Positions 1 through 7,581 of a stretch of DNA of 64,000 nucleotides are shown here, piece after piece. Source of the DNA: Ectorhizobium quercum (lineage in GTDB: Bacteria > Pseudomonadota > Alphaproteobacteria > Rhizobiales > Rhizobiaceae). Below the pieces are notes generated by a model. It ran no database searches, was not told the origin of the DNA, and saw only the letters and a list, made by a program, of their open reading frames with translations. The stretch is from NCBI RefSeq assembly GCF_026552795.1, contig NZ_JANFPI010000003.1:558001-622000 (forward strand), read 5' to 3'. The position numbers were made by a program, and so were the translations under genes. Position 1 is the first letter of the stretch. Every line of letters begins with the position of its first letter.

Positions 1-1
1 C

Positions 2-640
2 GGCAGCGAGTTTATTCACGGGCATGTCGTAGCGAAGTCGCCCAACTCCTCATACCGGCTGGCCGAAGATTTCAAGGCGATCCTTCAAGCCCCGGACGAT
101 CAGTGGCCCGGGATGCTTGCCGGGTGGGCGCAACAGGATGCAGCGAGGCGGCGGCGTGAGTTTCAGGCCGCGATGGCTGAGGCGTCCCGGCAGTTGGTTG
201 ATACCGGGCACAGCGACTTGATCCAAGCCAGCATAGACCACTACGCGGCCCGCTTTCTGCCCGGATATGAGGTCATCTATGTCGATGACGGAGACGGCGA
301 CCGGATCACTGACGAAGATCGGGAAACGTTGGCCCGCGCGGGCATTGAACTGCGTCTCGGGGATGCGATGCCGGACGCGCTGCTGTGGAACCCGGAGACG
401 GACCGGCTTTGGGTCATTGAGGCCGTGACCAGTGACGGCGAGGTGGACCTTCACAAGGTCAGTCAGCTTCGGACGCTCGCGGAGCGTTGCGGGAAGGCTG
501 GCGTGGACTTCACCACGGCCTATCGCACATGGAAGGAAACCGCGGCCCGCCAAGGTGCCCAAGGGAACGTGGCGGTGGGCAGCTACATCTGGATTCAGGC
601 CGATCCGGCCAAGCACTTCCGGGTCGAGTCCTTCGAGTAG
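2..640 (+). CDS. BsuBI/PstI-family type II restriction endonuclease, C-terminal part (5' end outside window)
   Basis: The reading frame is open to the left edge, so only the last 212 residues are visible. The C-terminal half of BsuBI/PstI-type enzymes is recognisable. Its core is MPDALLWN (visible residues about 123-130) followed by LWVIEAVTSDGEVD (about 137-150), which supplies the acidic and Glu residues of a PD-(D/E)XK-like nuclease centre. An upstream SSYRL...F block also fits. R.PstI and R.BsuBI are a little over 300 residues, so roughly a third is missing off the edge. The gene converges on an adenine methyltransferase with only two bases between stop codons, the usual layout of a type II R-M pair. 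By family analogy it would cut DNA at a short palindrome (CTGCAG for the prototypes), but the recognition site cannot be read from sequence. An internal ATG at 113 is not needed as a start. Confidence 0.85.
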   Translation, partial: GSEFIHGHVVAKSPNSSYRLAEDFKAILQAPDDQWPGMLAGWAQQDAARRRREFQAAMAEASRQLVDTGHSDLIQASIDHYAARFLPGYEVIYVDDGDGDRITDEDRETLARAGIELRLGDAMPDALLWNPETDRLWVIEAVTSDGEVDLHKVSQLRTLAERCGKAGVDFTTAYRTWKETAARQGAQGNVAVGSYIWIQADPAKHFRVESFE

Positions 641-642
641 CC

Positions 643-2184
643 CTACAGCAGGGCCTCTACAATCGCGTCGATCTTCTCTTGCTCCGGGAGGACCTTACCG
701 AAGTGGCGGCCCGCCTCCTCAAGCTGCTTCACGGTCGGATAGTGGAGGTTGCGGAGGTCGGTAGCGTTGACCTGCGTGTGTCCGCTGAACTGGCGGAAAT
801 ACTGGTCAACCGCTGTCGAGTTCAAGAACAGCGCGAGTCCCCGCGCGAGGTCGCCGGGGAGCCCTTCGCCGTTCAGGTGGAAGTAGTTGAGATGGTTCTC
901 GAAGCCCACCACCTCCGCGTCGATGCGCACCGGGTCATACACGACAGCCACAAGCCGCCGCTTCTCCTCCTTTGAGGAAAACCGTTTGGTCAGAACATAG
1001 GTGCCGCACGGGACCATAAGCGCCGCCGTTTCGTCGTTCGATACAAGGGCGTTGGGCTTCTTCGCGCCAGGCTTCGGCCACGAGACATAGCCCCCGTTGA
1101 AATGGCACGGGTAGATCAACGGTACGCTGCCCGGTTCCGGGTCTTTGCGTAGAAAATCACGCGCGCGGAAGTCCACCACACGCCCGGTCGAGACGGTCAC
1201 GCCCAAGTCGCGGAGCGTGCAAGGCAGTGCTTGAACTCTCAAAGCAAGGTCGCCATCCTCCGCGGACACGGCCAAGCGAATGAACACATGCGGATCGTTC
1301 GGCAGAACAACATCAGCAAATTGAACGTCACGCGCGCTCGCGTCGAGGTCCTGCGGGCTGTGGCTCAATGAGATGCGAACGGTTGCAGGTTGCGGCTCCG
1401 ACTTGATGAGCTGATAGATGATGTTCTCTTGTAGAACTTCGTCATCCTTGAACGCTTGCTTCCGCGACTCATAGACGTGGATCTTTCGCAGCGCGGAGTG
1501 TTCCAGCATGAAGCGCCGGAACGGCTCGAAGTAGGACCCGTTGCAGAAGCTGCGCGGCGTGATCGCCACGAGTTGGCCGCCGGGCTTGAGCTGGTCGAGG
1601 GCGACAGCAACGAAAGCCGTGTAAAGGTTCGTTGTCTCGATGCCCATAGTGCTCAGGGCCTTGCGCGCCTTGGACCCGGTGTTGATCTTCGCGTAGGGCG
1701 GATTGAGGATGGCGCAATCGTATTGCTCGGCCTCGGAGTGCTCCGACAACAACGGTTCCGCGGAGTGCAAGATGTAGTCATCCGCGACAATGCGAGACGT
1801 GAAGGCAATTCCCGCCTCCTCGCATTCTTCGGCGCAAGCAATCAATGTCTCCGCGAGGTGTTGCCCAAGTAGCGGGTCAACCTCGAAGGTGGTCACGTCG
1901 ATGGATCGAGGACGATCCTTTCGGCTGATAGCTTCCCGGACAAAAGCAGCGGTCAGCGAACCAACGCCCGCGCCCGCATCGAGTAAGCGAATGCTCTTGG
2001 GGAGGCGGTCGAACATCCCGGCCATGAACGAGGCGACTGGAGCGGGCGTCATGAACTGCCCGAGCTTGCTGCGCTGCTTCGGGTCGAGAGTCGGGGAGAC
2101 TTCGCGGCGCGCCGTATCAGCTTGGATAAGTGCAGGAGCGATTCGCCGCGAAACTTCCACCAATTCCGTCAATTCATTCACCAT
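643..2184 (-). CDS. Type II N6-adenine DNA methyltransferase (BsuBI/PstI-type R-M partner)
   Basis: A 513-residue gamma-type adenine methyltransferase that would protect host DNA from the neighbouring nuclease by methylating adenine with S-adenosylmethionine. Visible motifs in order are GQFMTP (residues 42-47, typical N-terminal motif), LLDAGAGVGS (67-76, SAM-binding motif I), EVDP (101-104, motif II) and NPPY (161-164, catalytic motif IV). The C-terminal half is the target-recognition region. M.PstI (about 507 aa) and M.BsuBI (about 501 aa) have the same size, supporting the pairing with the partial nuclease at the left edge. The stop codon lies two bases from the nuclease stop, so the transcripts collide. 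No separate controller (C) protein gene is visible. The next gene on the same strand, a resolvase-like protein, lies 180 bases upstream. Specificity is inferred, not seen. Confidence 0.9.
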   Translation of the reverse strand: MVNELTELVEVSRRIAPALIQADTARREVSPTLDPKQRSKLGQFMTPAPVASFMAGMFDRLPKSIRLLDAGAGVGSLTAAFVREAISRKDRPRSIDVTTFEVDPLLGQHLAETLIACAEECEEAGIAFTSRIVADDYILHSAEPLLSEHSEAEQYDCAILNPPYAKINTGSKARKALSTMGIETTNLYTAFVAVALDQLKPGGQLVAITPRSFCNGSYFEPFRRFMLEHSALRKIHVYESRKQAFKDDEVLQENIIYQLIKSEPQPATVRISLSHSPQDLDASARDVQFADVVLPNDPHVFIRLAVSAEDGDLALRVQALPCTLRDLGVTVSTGRVVDFRARDFLRKDPEPGSVPLIYPCHFNGGYVSWPKPGAKKPNALVSNDETAALMVPCGTYVLTKRFSSKEEKRRLVAVVYDPVRIDAEVVGFENHLNYFHLNGEGLPGDLARGLALFLNSTAVDQYFRQFSGHTQVNATDLRNLHYPTVKQLEEAGRHFGKVLPEQEKIDAIVEALL

Positions 2185-2364
2185 TTCTCGTCATCTTGAG
2201 GCTTCACAGCCTTCGTTCGTCTTACCTCGTATTATCCCCGCGCTGCTTGGGAGCGGCTACCAAAACTTTTCCACTGGGGCGAGGCCACCCCCTCCCCACG
2301 CCCGGCCCTCAGTTCGGAGTAGGACGCCCATCCCATACCGGGCGTGGGAGGAGTTGAACAAGGG

Positions 2365-2757
2365 TCAGCCCCGAAGCCTTCTGCCGGCCCGCCTCGTGAG
2401 GGGCGAGGACAGGCGGTTGCGTGACGCTGGGCAGGCTTTCGGCTCCGGGGCTGATTCGTCAACAAGTTCGCGGGCCTTCTCCGTGCAGGACGTACATAGC
2501 CGGTTCCCCGCGTGCGCGCTCCAGAAGTCGCGGCCAGCAGCGATGCCATCCGCTGCGCCCCGGAGTGTGTCGAAGATCGCGCGGTCAAGGTACGGGCGGG
2601 GGTCGCGGGCGGCGCGGGTTTCGATGTTCTCGTCAGCGTATTCCGCGACCACGTCATGCCCAGCGGCGAGCGCCCACGCCCGGAGCGGCGCGAACTGGTC
2701 CTCAGTGACCGGGTCGGTGTCGAGTGCCCGGCGGGCGTACAGAATGAAGCGGGCCAT
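2365..2757 (-). CDS. Small resolvase/invertase N-terminal-domain-like protein lacking the catalytic serine
   Basis: A 130-residue protein. The start is taken at MARFILYARRAL because a GGAG ribosome site lies about 9 bases before this ATG; the longer frame from 2814 has no such site. The first ~75 residues read like a serine-recombinase N-terminal domain: ILYARRA in place of the usual YARVS, then DQFAPLRAWALAAGHDVVAEYADE and a PYLDRAIFDTL helix. Alanine occupies the position where the nucleophilic serine is expected, and no helix-turn-helix follows. Instead there is a CTSC pair near residue 85-90 and a short basic tail. It could be a degraded recombinase or a non-catalytic regulator derived from one. 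It sits between the R-M pair and the repeat field, within the island. The domain assignment is moderate and the function is unknown. Confidence 0.55.
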   Translation of the reverse strand: MARFILYARRALDTDPVTEDQFAPLRAWALAAGHDVVAEYADENIETRAARDPRPYLDRAIFDTLRGAADGIAAGRDFWSAHAGNRLCTSCTEKARELVDESAPEPKACPASRNRLSSPLTRRAGRRLRG

Positions 2758-2828
2758 GATCGAACTCCAAATCCAAATTGCTGTTTTCAATAGGGATTCT
2801 ACCGACCGAATCACGGCAGATAAAGGTT

Positions 2829-2851
2829 TTTAGGCGGGTGTATAGGCGGGT
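2829..2851 (+). repeat. 23-base repeat, copy A (inverted relative to copy at 4637-4659)
   Basis: Reads TTTAGGCGGGT, one base, then TATAGGCGGGT. The complement of 4637-4659 is the same except for one base (22 of 23). Each copy itself holds two GGCGGGT units. The pair brackets the repeat field and the chimeric integrase gene. Copy A lies a few bases before an ATG at 2854 that opens a doubtful 94-codon frame. Confidence 0.8.
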
Positions 2852-3008
2852 TTATGCGCGCAATGTGCGGAGATTCCACGCTCTATGGAGACTTCGGCGG
2901 AGACGGCCTCCGCCTGCCGCTGCGGCGTGCGATCTTGTATGCGAAGCGGGCGCTGGTGGCCCATGACGCCGGGCGGCGGTGCGCGCGTGCCTCATGCCCA
3001 AGAGGGGC

Positions 3009-3321
3009 GGAACGATGCGGGCGGAACGACGGAACGATGCCGAAAAGCATCGTACCGGCAGCATCGTTCCGGCCTAAACCCCAGTCCCTTATGGCTTTTC
3101 TTCTCTTACGGAACGATAGAACGATAGAAAAGCTATAGGACAGGAAAACGAGTAGAGGGACCGGCTACGGCGCAGCGCCTCCCCTTGGGCAACCGCCGCC
3201 GTCTCCTGCAAGAGAGTAGCTTTTCCATCGTCCCGCGTTCCGCCCCCATCTAGACCCCAGCCGTTATTGGCTTTTCGGCGGAACGTTGGGCATCGTTCCG
3301 CATCGTCCCGGCCATCGTTCC
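3009..3321. repeat. Cluster of GGAACGAT / ATCGTTCC octamers with embedded 26-base direct repeats
   Basis: Exact GGAACGAT begins at 3009, 3031 and 3110, and exact ATCGTTCC at 3063, 3292 and 3314. One-mismatch copies begin at 3023, 3049, 3118, 3227, 3280 and 3302. Two imperfect 26-base direct repeats lie inside (3075-3100 and 3251-3276, 20 of 26 identical, both containing ACCCCAG and ending TGGCTTTTC). The gene-free stretch 2758-3370 consists mainly of this array. It sits directly downstream of the VapE-like tail of the integrase gene, so it may be a cis-acting replication or regulatory region of the former element. That role is inference. Confidence 0.75.
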
Positions 3322-3370
3322 GCGCCCATATCGCCAGCGGCGAGGTTGCCCCCGCCGCCGGTGTTCATCG

Positions 3371-4630
3371 TCAGAACGGATCAGGCGCGACCTCCGGCGG
3401 CTCACCGTCGCCGTTCCAGAAATACACGCGCTGCTTGCCTCCGCTCAGACGCACAGGCCCGGCGGAAGGCTCCCAGCCCAGCCGCTCCATCACCGACCGC
3501 ACCCGGTGCGTGATAGCACCGGCCCGGTTCCGGCGATCCAGCCCAAGCACGCGGTACACCCGTTCATTGGTGACGTAGCGCCGTCCTTCATGCTCGCCTT
3601 CGGCCTTGATGCTTTCCAGCATTTCGCGGAAGATGACCGCGGCCAGCGTCATATCCGACAACTCGCCGCCGCGCGGCGCGAAGAAAACAAGGTTGCTATC
3701 CTCCAAGCGCGGAAGGGCCTTCAACAACGTGACGGCCTCACCAGTCAGCGGCACGCGATGCTCCTTGCCCATCTTCATGCGCTCCGCCGGGATCGTCCAT
3801 TCTTTGGCTTCGAGGTCGATTTCATCCCACGTCGCGCCGCGGACCTCGCCGGAGCGGGCAGCAGTCAAGATGGTGAACTCCAACGCCCGCGCGCCGTTGC
3901 CCTCCATCTTGCGCAGGCGCTTCATGAACTTGCCGACTTCGGCAAAGGGCAACGCCGCATGGTTGCCGTTCTTGGCTACCTTCGTGGGCTCCGGCAGCAT
4001 CGTGTCCAGGTAGCCCTTCCAGCGCGCAGGGTTCGTGCCGCTGCGGTACTTGCGGACGGTTGCCCAGTCCAAGACGGCCTCAAGGCGGCCACGCACGCGG
4101 GAGGCGGTTTCCGTTTTCACCTTCCAGATCGGTTCGAGCACTTCCAAGACATGCGGCGTGTCGATGTCGCGGACTTGTAGCTTGCCGATGAAGGGGAAAG
4201 CGTAGGTTTCCAGCGTGTTGTTCCACTGCTGGGCGTGCTTCGCGTTCTTCCACTCGGGAGATTTCGCGGCGATGTATTGCTGGGCGGCTTCCTCGAAGGT
4301 GATTTCAGTCGCCCGGCTCGCCAGTAGGGCGGAGCGTGCGGCCTTGCGCTCGGCCACCGGGTCGATGCCTTGGATGATCTTCTCCCGGACCTCGCGTGCC
4401 TTGTCCCGGGCCTGCTGTAGCGTCACCGCCGGATAGCCGCCCAAGCCGACCTCGCTGCGGCGCTGCTTGCCATCCGCGGTCGTGCCGACCGTGACCCGTA
4501 ACAGCCAAGTTTTTCCTCCGCCAGGAAGGACCTGAAGATGAAGCCCGGGGACGCCTCCAACGGCGTACATTCCCGTCTGTGAGAGGCGTTTCACCTCCAA
4601 CGCTGACATTTCTTTCGCTACTCGTGGCAT
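3371..4630 (-). CDS. P4-type tyrosine integrase with C-terminal catalytic segment replaced by a VapE-like tail
   Basis: A 419-residue protein. Residues 1-95 are the N-terminal DUF4102-type arm-binding domain (VGGVPGLHLQV, LGGYPAVTLQQARDKARE, IDPVAERKA). Residues 110-200 are the core-binding SAM-like domain, and the catalytic domain starts near 225 with TAARSGEVRGATW (Arg259) and a Lys in KMGKEHRVPL. The family normally goes on from LSDMTLAAV to an HGFRSTFRDW block and a C-terminal tyrosine. Here, after residue ~332, the sequence changes to VTNERVYRVLGLDRR...VRSVMERLGWEP...RVYFW, which resembles the winged-helix end of VapE-type primase/helicase proteins. The His-x-x-Arg and the nucleophilic Tyr are therefore absent and strand exchange is unlikely. 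The frame is intact. A GGTGAG ribosome site lies inside the upstream 23-base repeat. This looks like an in-frame deletion fusion inside a decaying island. Confidence 0.85.
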   Translation of the reverse strand: MPRVAKEMSALEVKRLSQTGMYAVGGVPGLHLQVLPGGGKTWLLRVTVGTTADGKQRRSEVGLGGYPAVTLQQARDKAREVREKIIQGIDPVAERKAARSALLASRATEITFEEAAQQYIAAKSPEWKNAKHAQQWNNTLETYAFPFIGKLQVRDIDTPHVLEVLEPIWKVKTETASRVRGRLEAVLDWATVRKYRSGTNPARWKGYLDTMLPEPTKVAKNGNHAALPFAEVGKFMKRLRKMEGNGARALEFTILTAARSGEVRGATWDEIDLEAKEWTIPAERMKMGKEHRVPLTGEAVTLLKALPRLEDSNLVFFAPRGGELSDMTLAAVIFREMLESIKAEGEHEGRRYVTNERVYRVLGLDRRNRAGAITHRVRSVMERLGWEPSAGPVRLSGGKQRVYFWNGDGEPPEVAPDPF

Positions 4631-4636
4631 AATCTC

Positions 4637-4659
4637 ACCCGCCTATAAACCCGCCTAAA
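4637..4659 (-). repeat. 23-base repeat, copy B, in the integrase leader
   Basis: Inverted copy of 2829-2851 with one mismatch. It lies 7-29 bases before the integrase start, so the second GGCGGGTGAG unit supplies the ribosome-binding purines. With copy A it brackets 2829-4659 in opposite orientation. Confidence 0.8.
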
Positions 4660-5022
4660 GATACGCGATCTTACGCGATTAGTCGAGACCAGACGAGACG
4701 ACTGAACTTGCCAAAGTCTTGTAGATACGCGGGTTTCCTGCCAGAATCGAGACCAAGCGAGAGGACGCGAGACCCTACGATGGGGGACACCCCATCCGCC
4801 ATCGGCCACCAGTCGCGCGATATTGCCGCCGTATCGCTAGGAAGCGCGATCGAAACGCGCCATTCTCCGCTCCAGCCTATATCTTTGGTCAGGGTTCCAA
4901 ACGGATTCAGCGCGATACCATCGGCTTTTCGCCCATTGCAGTCATTGGCAAAGACGGTCACAACTGATCGCGTATTTCTTTTGCTTTCGACGTGATCGTC
5001 CCATTTTCACTGGCAGGACTGC
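4660..5022. other. Gene-free stretch behind the integrase: candidate att/arm-site region
   Basis: Short repeats are concentrated just behind the integrase start. TCGAGACCA occurs at 4683 and 4747, each followed within a few bases by GCGAGA or ACGAGAC, and GATACGCG occurs at 4660 and 4724. P4-type integrases bind such arm repeats beside their own gene, and the attachment core usually lies here. No tRNA 3' end is recognisable, so the core itself is not identified. From about 4,800 to 5,022 I see nothing specific. Confidence 0.35.
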
Positions 5023-5592
5023 ATGGACGCGTACGGCCACCTTCGGATGCTTGTCAGCCTGATCATAGGGCTTGCGATCACCCGCACGCTTTCCGGTCTG
5101 TCGCGCCGCCTTCAGGAGCCACAGAAAACCGACCGCACGCCTTCCCAGATTGTCTGGTCGCTGGTGCTTCTGCTCGGCACCGTCCACTTCTGGTGGTGGG
5201 AATTCGCGCTGCGTCTTATCGACCAGTGGAATTTCTGGATCTACATATTTATCCTCCTATACGCATCGCTGTTCTTCCTGATGTCCACCCTGCTTTATCC
5301 CGATCACATTCAGGATCATGCTGAACGAGAAGGCTTTTTCATCCGCCGCAGGCATGCGTTCTTCGCGCTGTTCGCGTTGTCCTTCGTCTTCGATATCGCG
5401 GATACCCTGATCAAGGGAGCGGAGCATCTGGAGTCCCTCGGGGGCTGGTATCTCGTCCGTACCTTTGCCGGAATTGTGATAGCGCTCGTGGCCATGCGAA
5501 TGGAGAACAGCAGGGCCCTGATGTGGCTCGGCCTGGTCTGGCTGACCTGTAGCGTAATATGGATCACCATGCTGTACAGCGACCTGATCTGA
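5023..5592 (+). CDS. Hypothetical multi-pass membrane protein
   Basis: 189 residues with about five hydrophobic segments: 9-22 (LVSLIIGLAITRTL), 43-60 (IVWSLVLLLGTVHFWWWEF), 68-90 (FWIYIFILLYASLFFLMSTLL), 110-125 (FFALFALSFVFDIAD) and 142-185 (two segments near the C-terminus). A weak AGGA ribosome site lies about 9 bases before the ATG. I recognise no family motif and no catalytic residues. It is the first gene right of the island and is followed by 334 gene-free bases, so it is probably monocistronic. Inner-membrane location is inferred from hydrophobicity only. Confidence 0.6.
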   Translation: MDAYGHLRMLVSLIIGLAITRTLSGLSRRLQEPQKTDRTPSQIVWSLVLLLGTVHFWWWEFALRLIDQWNFWIYIFILLYASLFFLMSTLLYPDHIQDHAEREGFFIRRRHAFFALFALSFVFDIADTLIKGAEHLESLGGWYLVRTFAGIVIALVAMRMENSRALMWLGLVWLTCSVIWITMLYSDLI

Positions 5593-5926
5593 CCGCCGCT
5601 CGTTTCCATCGGGCACTCCTCGCGGCGCGCGCATCGGGATCGGAAAATCGCACGCCTTCCATAGCCTCCCGAGAACGGAACGGGGCTCACTGCGGCCAGC
5701 GGGTTGACCCTCTGATGACGTGTCGTTACCCTTGCGCCGTTAAATCAAAGCGCCGGTCAGGAATTCCCGACACACTATTATGCGGACATGCGGTCGCCTC
5801 ACCCAGAGGATTGATCGCATATCGCGGGATTTCGGCAAGCACATCGTGCTTTCGTGGCGTTACATCATCTCTCAGGGAGCCAACCAAACGCTTGAACGAG
5901 CGACAGAAGGGCATTCAGATACTCGT
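5593..5926. other. Gene-free stretch before the MFS gene
   Basis: 334 bases with no convincing gene. The MFS reading frame is open back to 5780, but that part encodes no transporter-like sequence. A TATTAT at about 5777 could be a -10 element. No operator or hairpin stands out. Confidence 0.4.
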
Positions 5927-7357
5927 ATGAAGATTTCCGATACAGCGAAAGAAGCTGAAATTAGTCCACCATTTCCTTCCAAAACCAAAAGCGATGAATA
6001 TCGTTTCGTACTGCTCATCACGGCAGTCGCCACGATGGGTTCGCTTGCATTCGGATATGACACCGGAGTCATAGCAGGCGCTCTGCCCTTTATGACGCTG
6101 ACGCCGGCGGAAGGCGGGCTCGGACTGAACCCCGTCACCGAGGGACTCGTCACATCGGCGCTGATTTTCGGCGCGGCAGTCGGATCGTTGATCTCGGGAC
6201 AGCTTTCGGATCGCTATGGCCGACGCAGTGCCCTTCTCGTCCTGGCATTCATCTTCTTCTTCGGGGCGCTCGGCACGGCATGGGCCCCGAATATCCCCGT
6301 GATGGTGGTGATGCGTTTCGTTCTGGGGCTGGGGGTCGGCGGCGCCTCCGCGGTGGTTCCGGTCTTCATTGCCGAAATGGCCCCGGCCAACAGGCGCGCC
6401 AGGCTTGTCACCCGCACCGAGATGATGATCGTCACGGGACAGCTTCTGGCCTATGTCGCCAGCGCAACTCTTGCGATCACCATCAACAACCCGGAGGTCT
6501 GGCGCATCATGCTCGCCGTGGCGGCGGTCCCGGCGGCTCTGCTGTGGATCGGAATGCTGGTCGTGCCGGAATCGCCGCGCTGGCTTGCACTGCACAACCG
6601 CGAGGATGAAGCCCGCAAGATCCTGAGCCGTATTCGCCAGGATGAAGAGGCGCGTGAGCGCGAGCTTGCCGCTATGGTCGAAGTAACCCCGGATGGCGAG
6701 CCCGCGGGATGGTCACATCTGAAGGAACCGTGGATTCGCAACCTTCTCCTGATCGGGATCGGCCTGGGATTCGTGATCCAGTTCACCGGCGTCAACGCCT
6801 TTATGTATTTCACGCCGATCATCCTGCAATCCACCGGTCTCGGCACCGAGGCCGCGCTCACCGCCACCATCGCAAACGGCGTGGTGTCGGTCGTCGCAAC
6901 CGCGATGGGCATCTGGCTCATCACGCGCCATCCGCGGCGCCTGATGCTGATGGTGGGCCTGACGGGGGTCATCGCGGCGCAACTGGCCATCGGGCTTGTC
7001 CTGGAACTCATGCCGGTCGGCCCCGCGCGGAGCTATCTCGCGCTGCTGTCGATCCTTGTCTTCCTGTTCTTCCATCAGGGCATGATCGCCACCGTCTACT
7101 GGCTGATGATGTCGGAACTCTTCCCGCAGCGCGTGCGCGGACTGGTCGCCGGGCTTTCGGTCGCCGTGCAGTGGCTGTTCAATGCGAGCGTGGCATTTTT
7201 CTTTCCGGTCATGCTGCACCTGTTCGGTCCGGGAACCTTCTTCCTGTTCGCGGGAATCAACGTGCTGTCCCTGATCTTCGTGATCCGGATCGTGCCGGAG
7301 ACCCGCGGCCGGTCGCTGGAAAAGCTGGAACAACACCTCGAGGAACGCCTCAGCTGA
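5927..7357 (+). CDS. Sugar-porter-family MFS transporter
   Basis: A 476-residue 12-helix transporter of the sugar porter branch, expected to import a sugar or polyol with protons across the inner membrane. Family signatures are present: FGYDTGVIAGAL at residues 42-53 (helix 1), DRYGRRSALL after helix 2, PESPRWL at about 213, QFTGVNAFMYFTP at about 285 (helix 7) and the closing PETRGRSLE at about 456. The ATG at 5927 is chosen over the longer frame from 5780 because the extra 49 residues are charged and unlike the family. An AGAAGG lies 16-22 bases upstream, so the start is not certain. A strong terminator follows, so the gene appears monocistronic. No regulator or catabolic gene is adjacent, so the substrate is unknown. 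Confidence 0.88.
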   Translation: MKISDTAKEAEISPPFPSKTKSDEYRFVLLITAVATMGSLAFGYDTGVIAGALPFMTLTPAEGGLGLNPVTEGLVTSALIFGAAVGSLISGQLSDRYGRRSALLVLAFIFFFGALGTAWAPNIPVMVVMRFVLGLGVGGASAVVPVFIAEMAPANRRARLVTRTEMMIVTGQLLAYVASATLAITINNPEVWRIMLAVAAVPAALLWIGMLVVPESPRWLALHNREDEARKILSRIRQDEEARERELAAMVEVTPDGEPAGWSHLKEPWIRNLLLIGIGLGFVIQFTGVNAFMYFTPIILQSTGLGTEAALTATIANGVVSVVATAMGIWLITRHPRRLMLMVGLTGVIAAQLAIGLVLELMPVGPARSYLALLSILVFLFFHQGMIATVYWLMMSELFPQRVRGLVAGLSVAVQWLFNASVAFFFPVMLHLFGPGTFFLFAGINVLSLIFVIRIVPETRGRSLEKLEQHLEERLS

Positions 7358-7387
7358 GGCCTTCCGATGCGAGGGCTGTGAAGAGGA

Positions 7388-7418
7388 GAAAGGGCGGACG
7401 CAGTTCGCCCTTTCGTCG
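7388..7418 (+). terminator. Rho-independent terminator after the MFS gene
   Basis: GAAAGGGCG (7388-7396) pairs with CGCCCTTTC (7406-7414) across a 9-base loop, followed by GTCGTTTTC. It lies 30 bases after the transporter stop. Confidence 0.75.
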
Positions 7419-7581
7419 TTTTCGGTCCGCCATTCGCAATCCCTCCCCGTACCGCCTTCGTTCGGCTGGCCCGCGATTCACGCCCGGATGGAGCCGTGGC
7501 GCTTTAATTGAAGCGAAAGAAAGCGGGTATATACGCGTATAGAAACACGACAAGTTGCATTGACGATATGGGGTAGAGCAT

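Noticed and set aside
2854..3138. 94-codon plus-strand frame behind the 23-base repeat
   Set aside because: No ribosome site, runs through the octamer repeat field, and no family; kept only as a curiosity in the findings.
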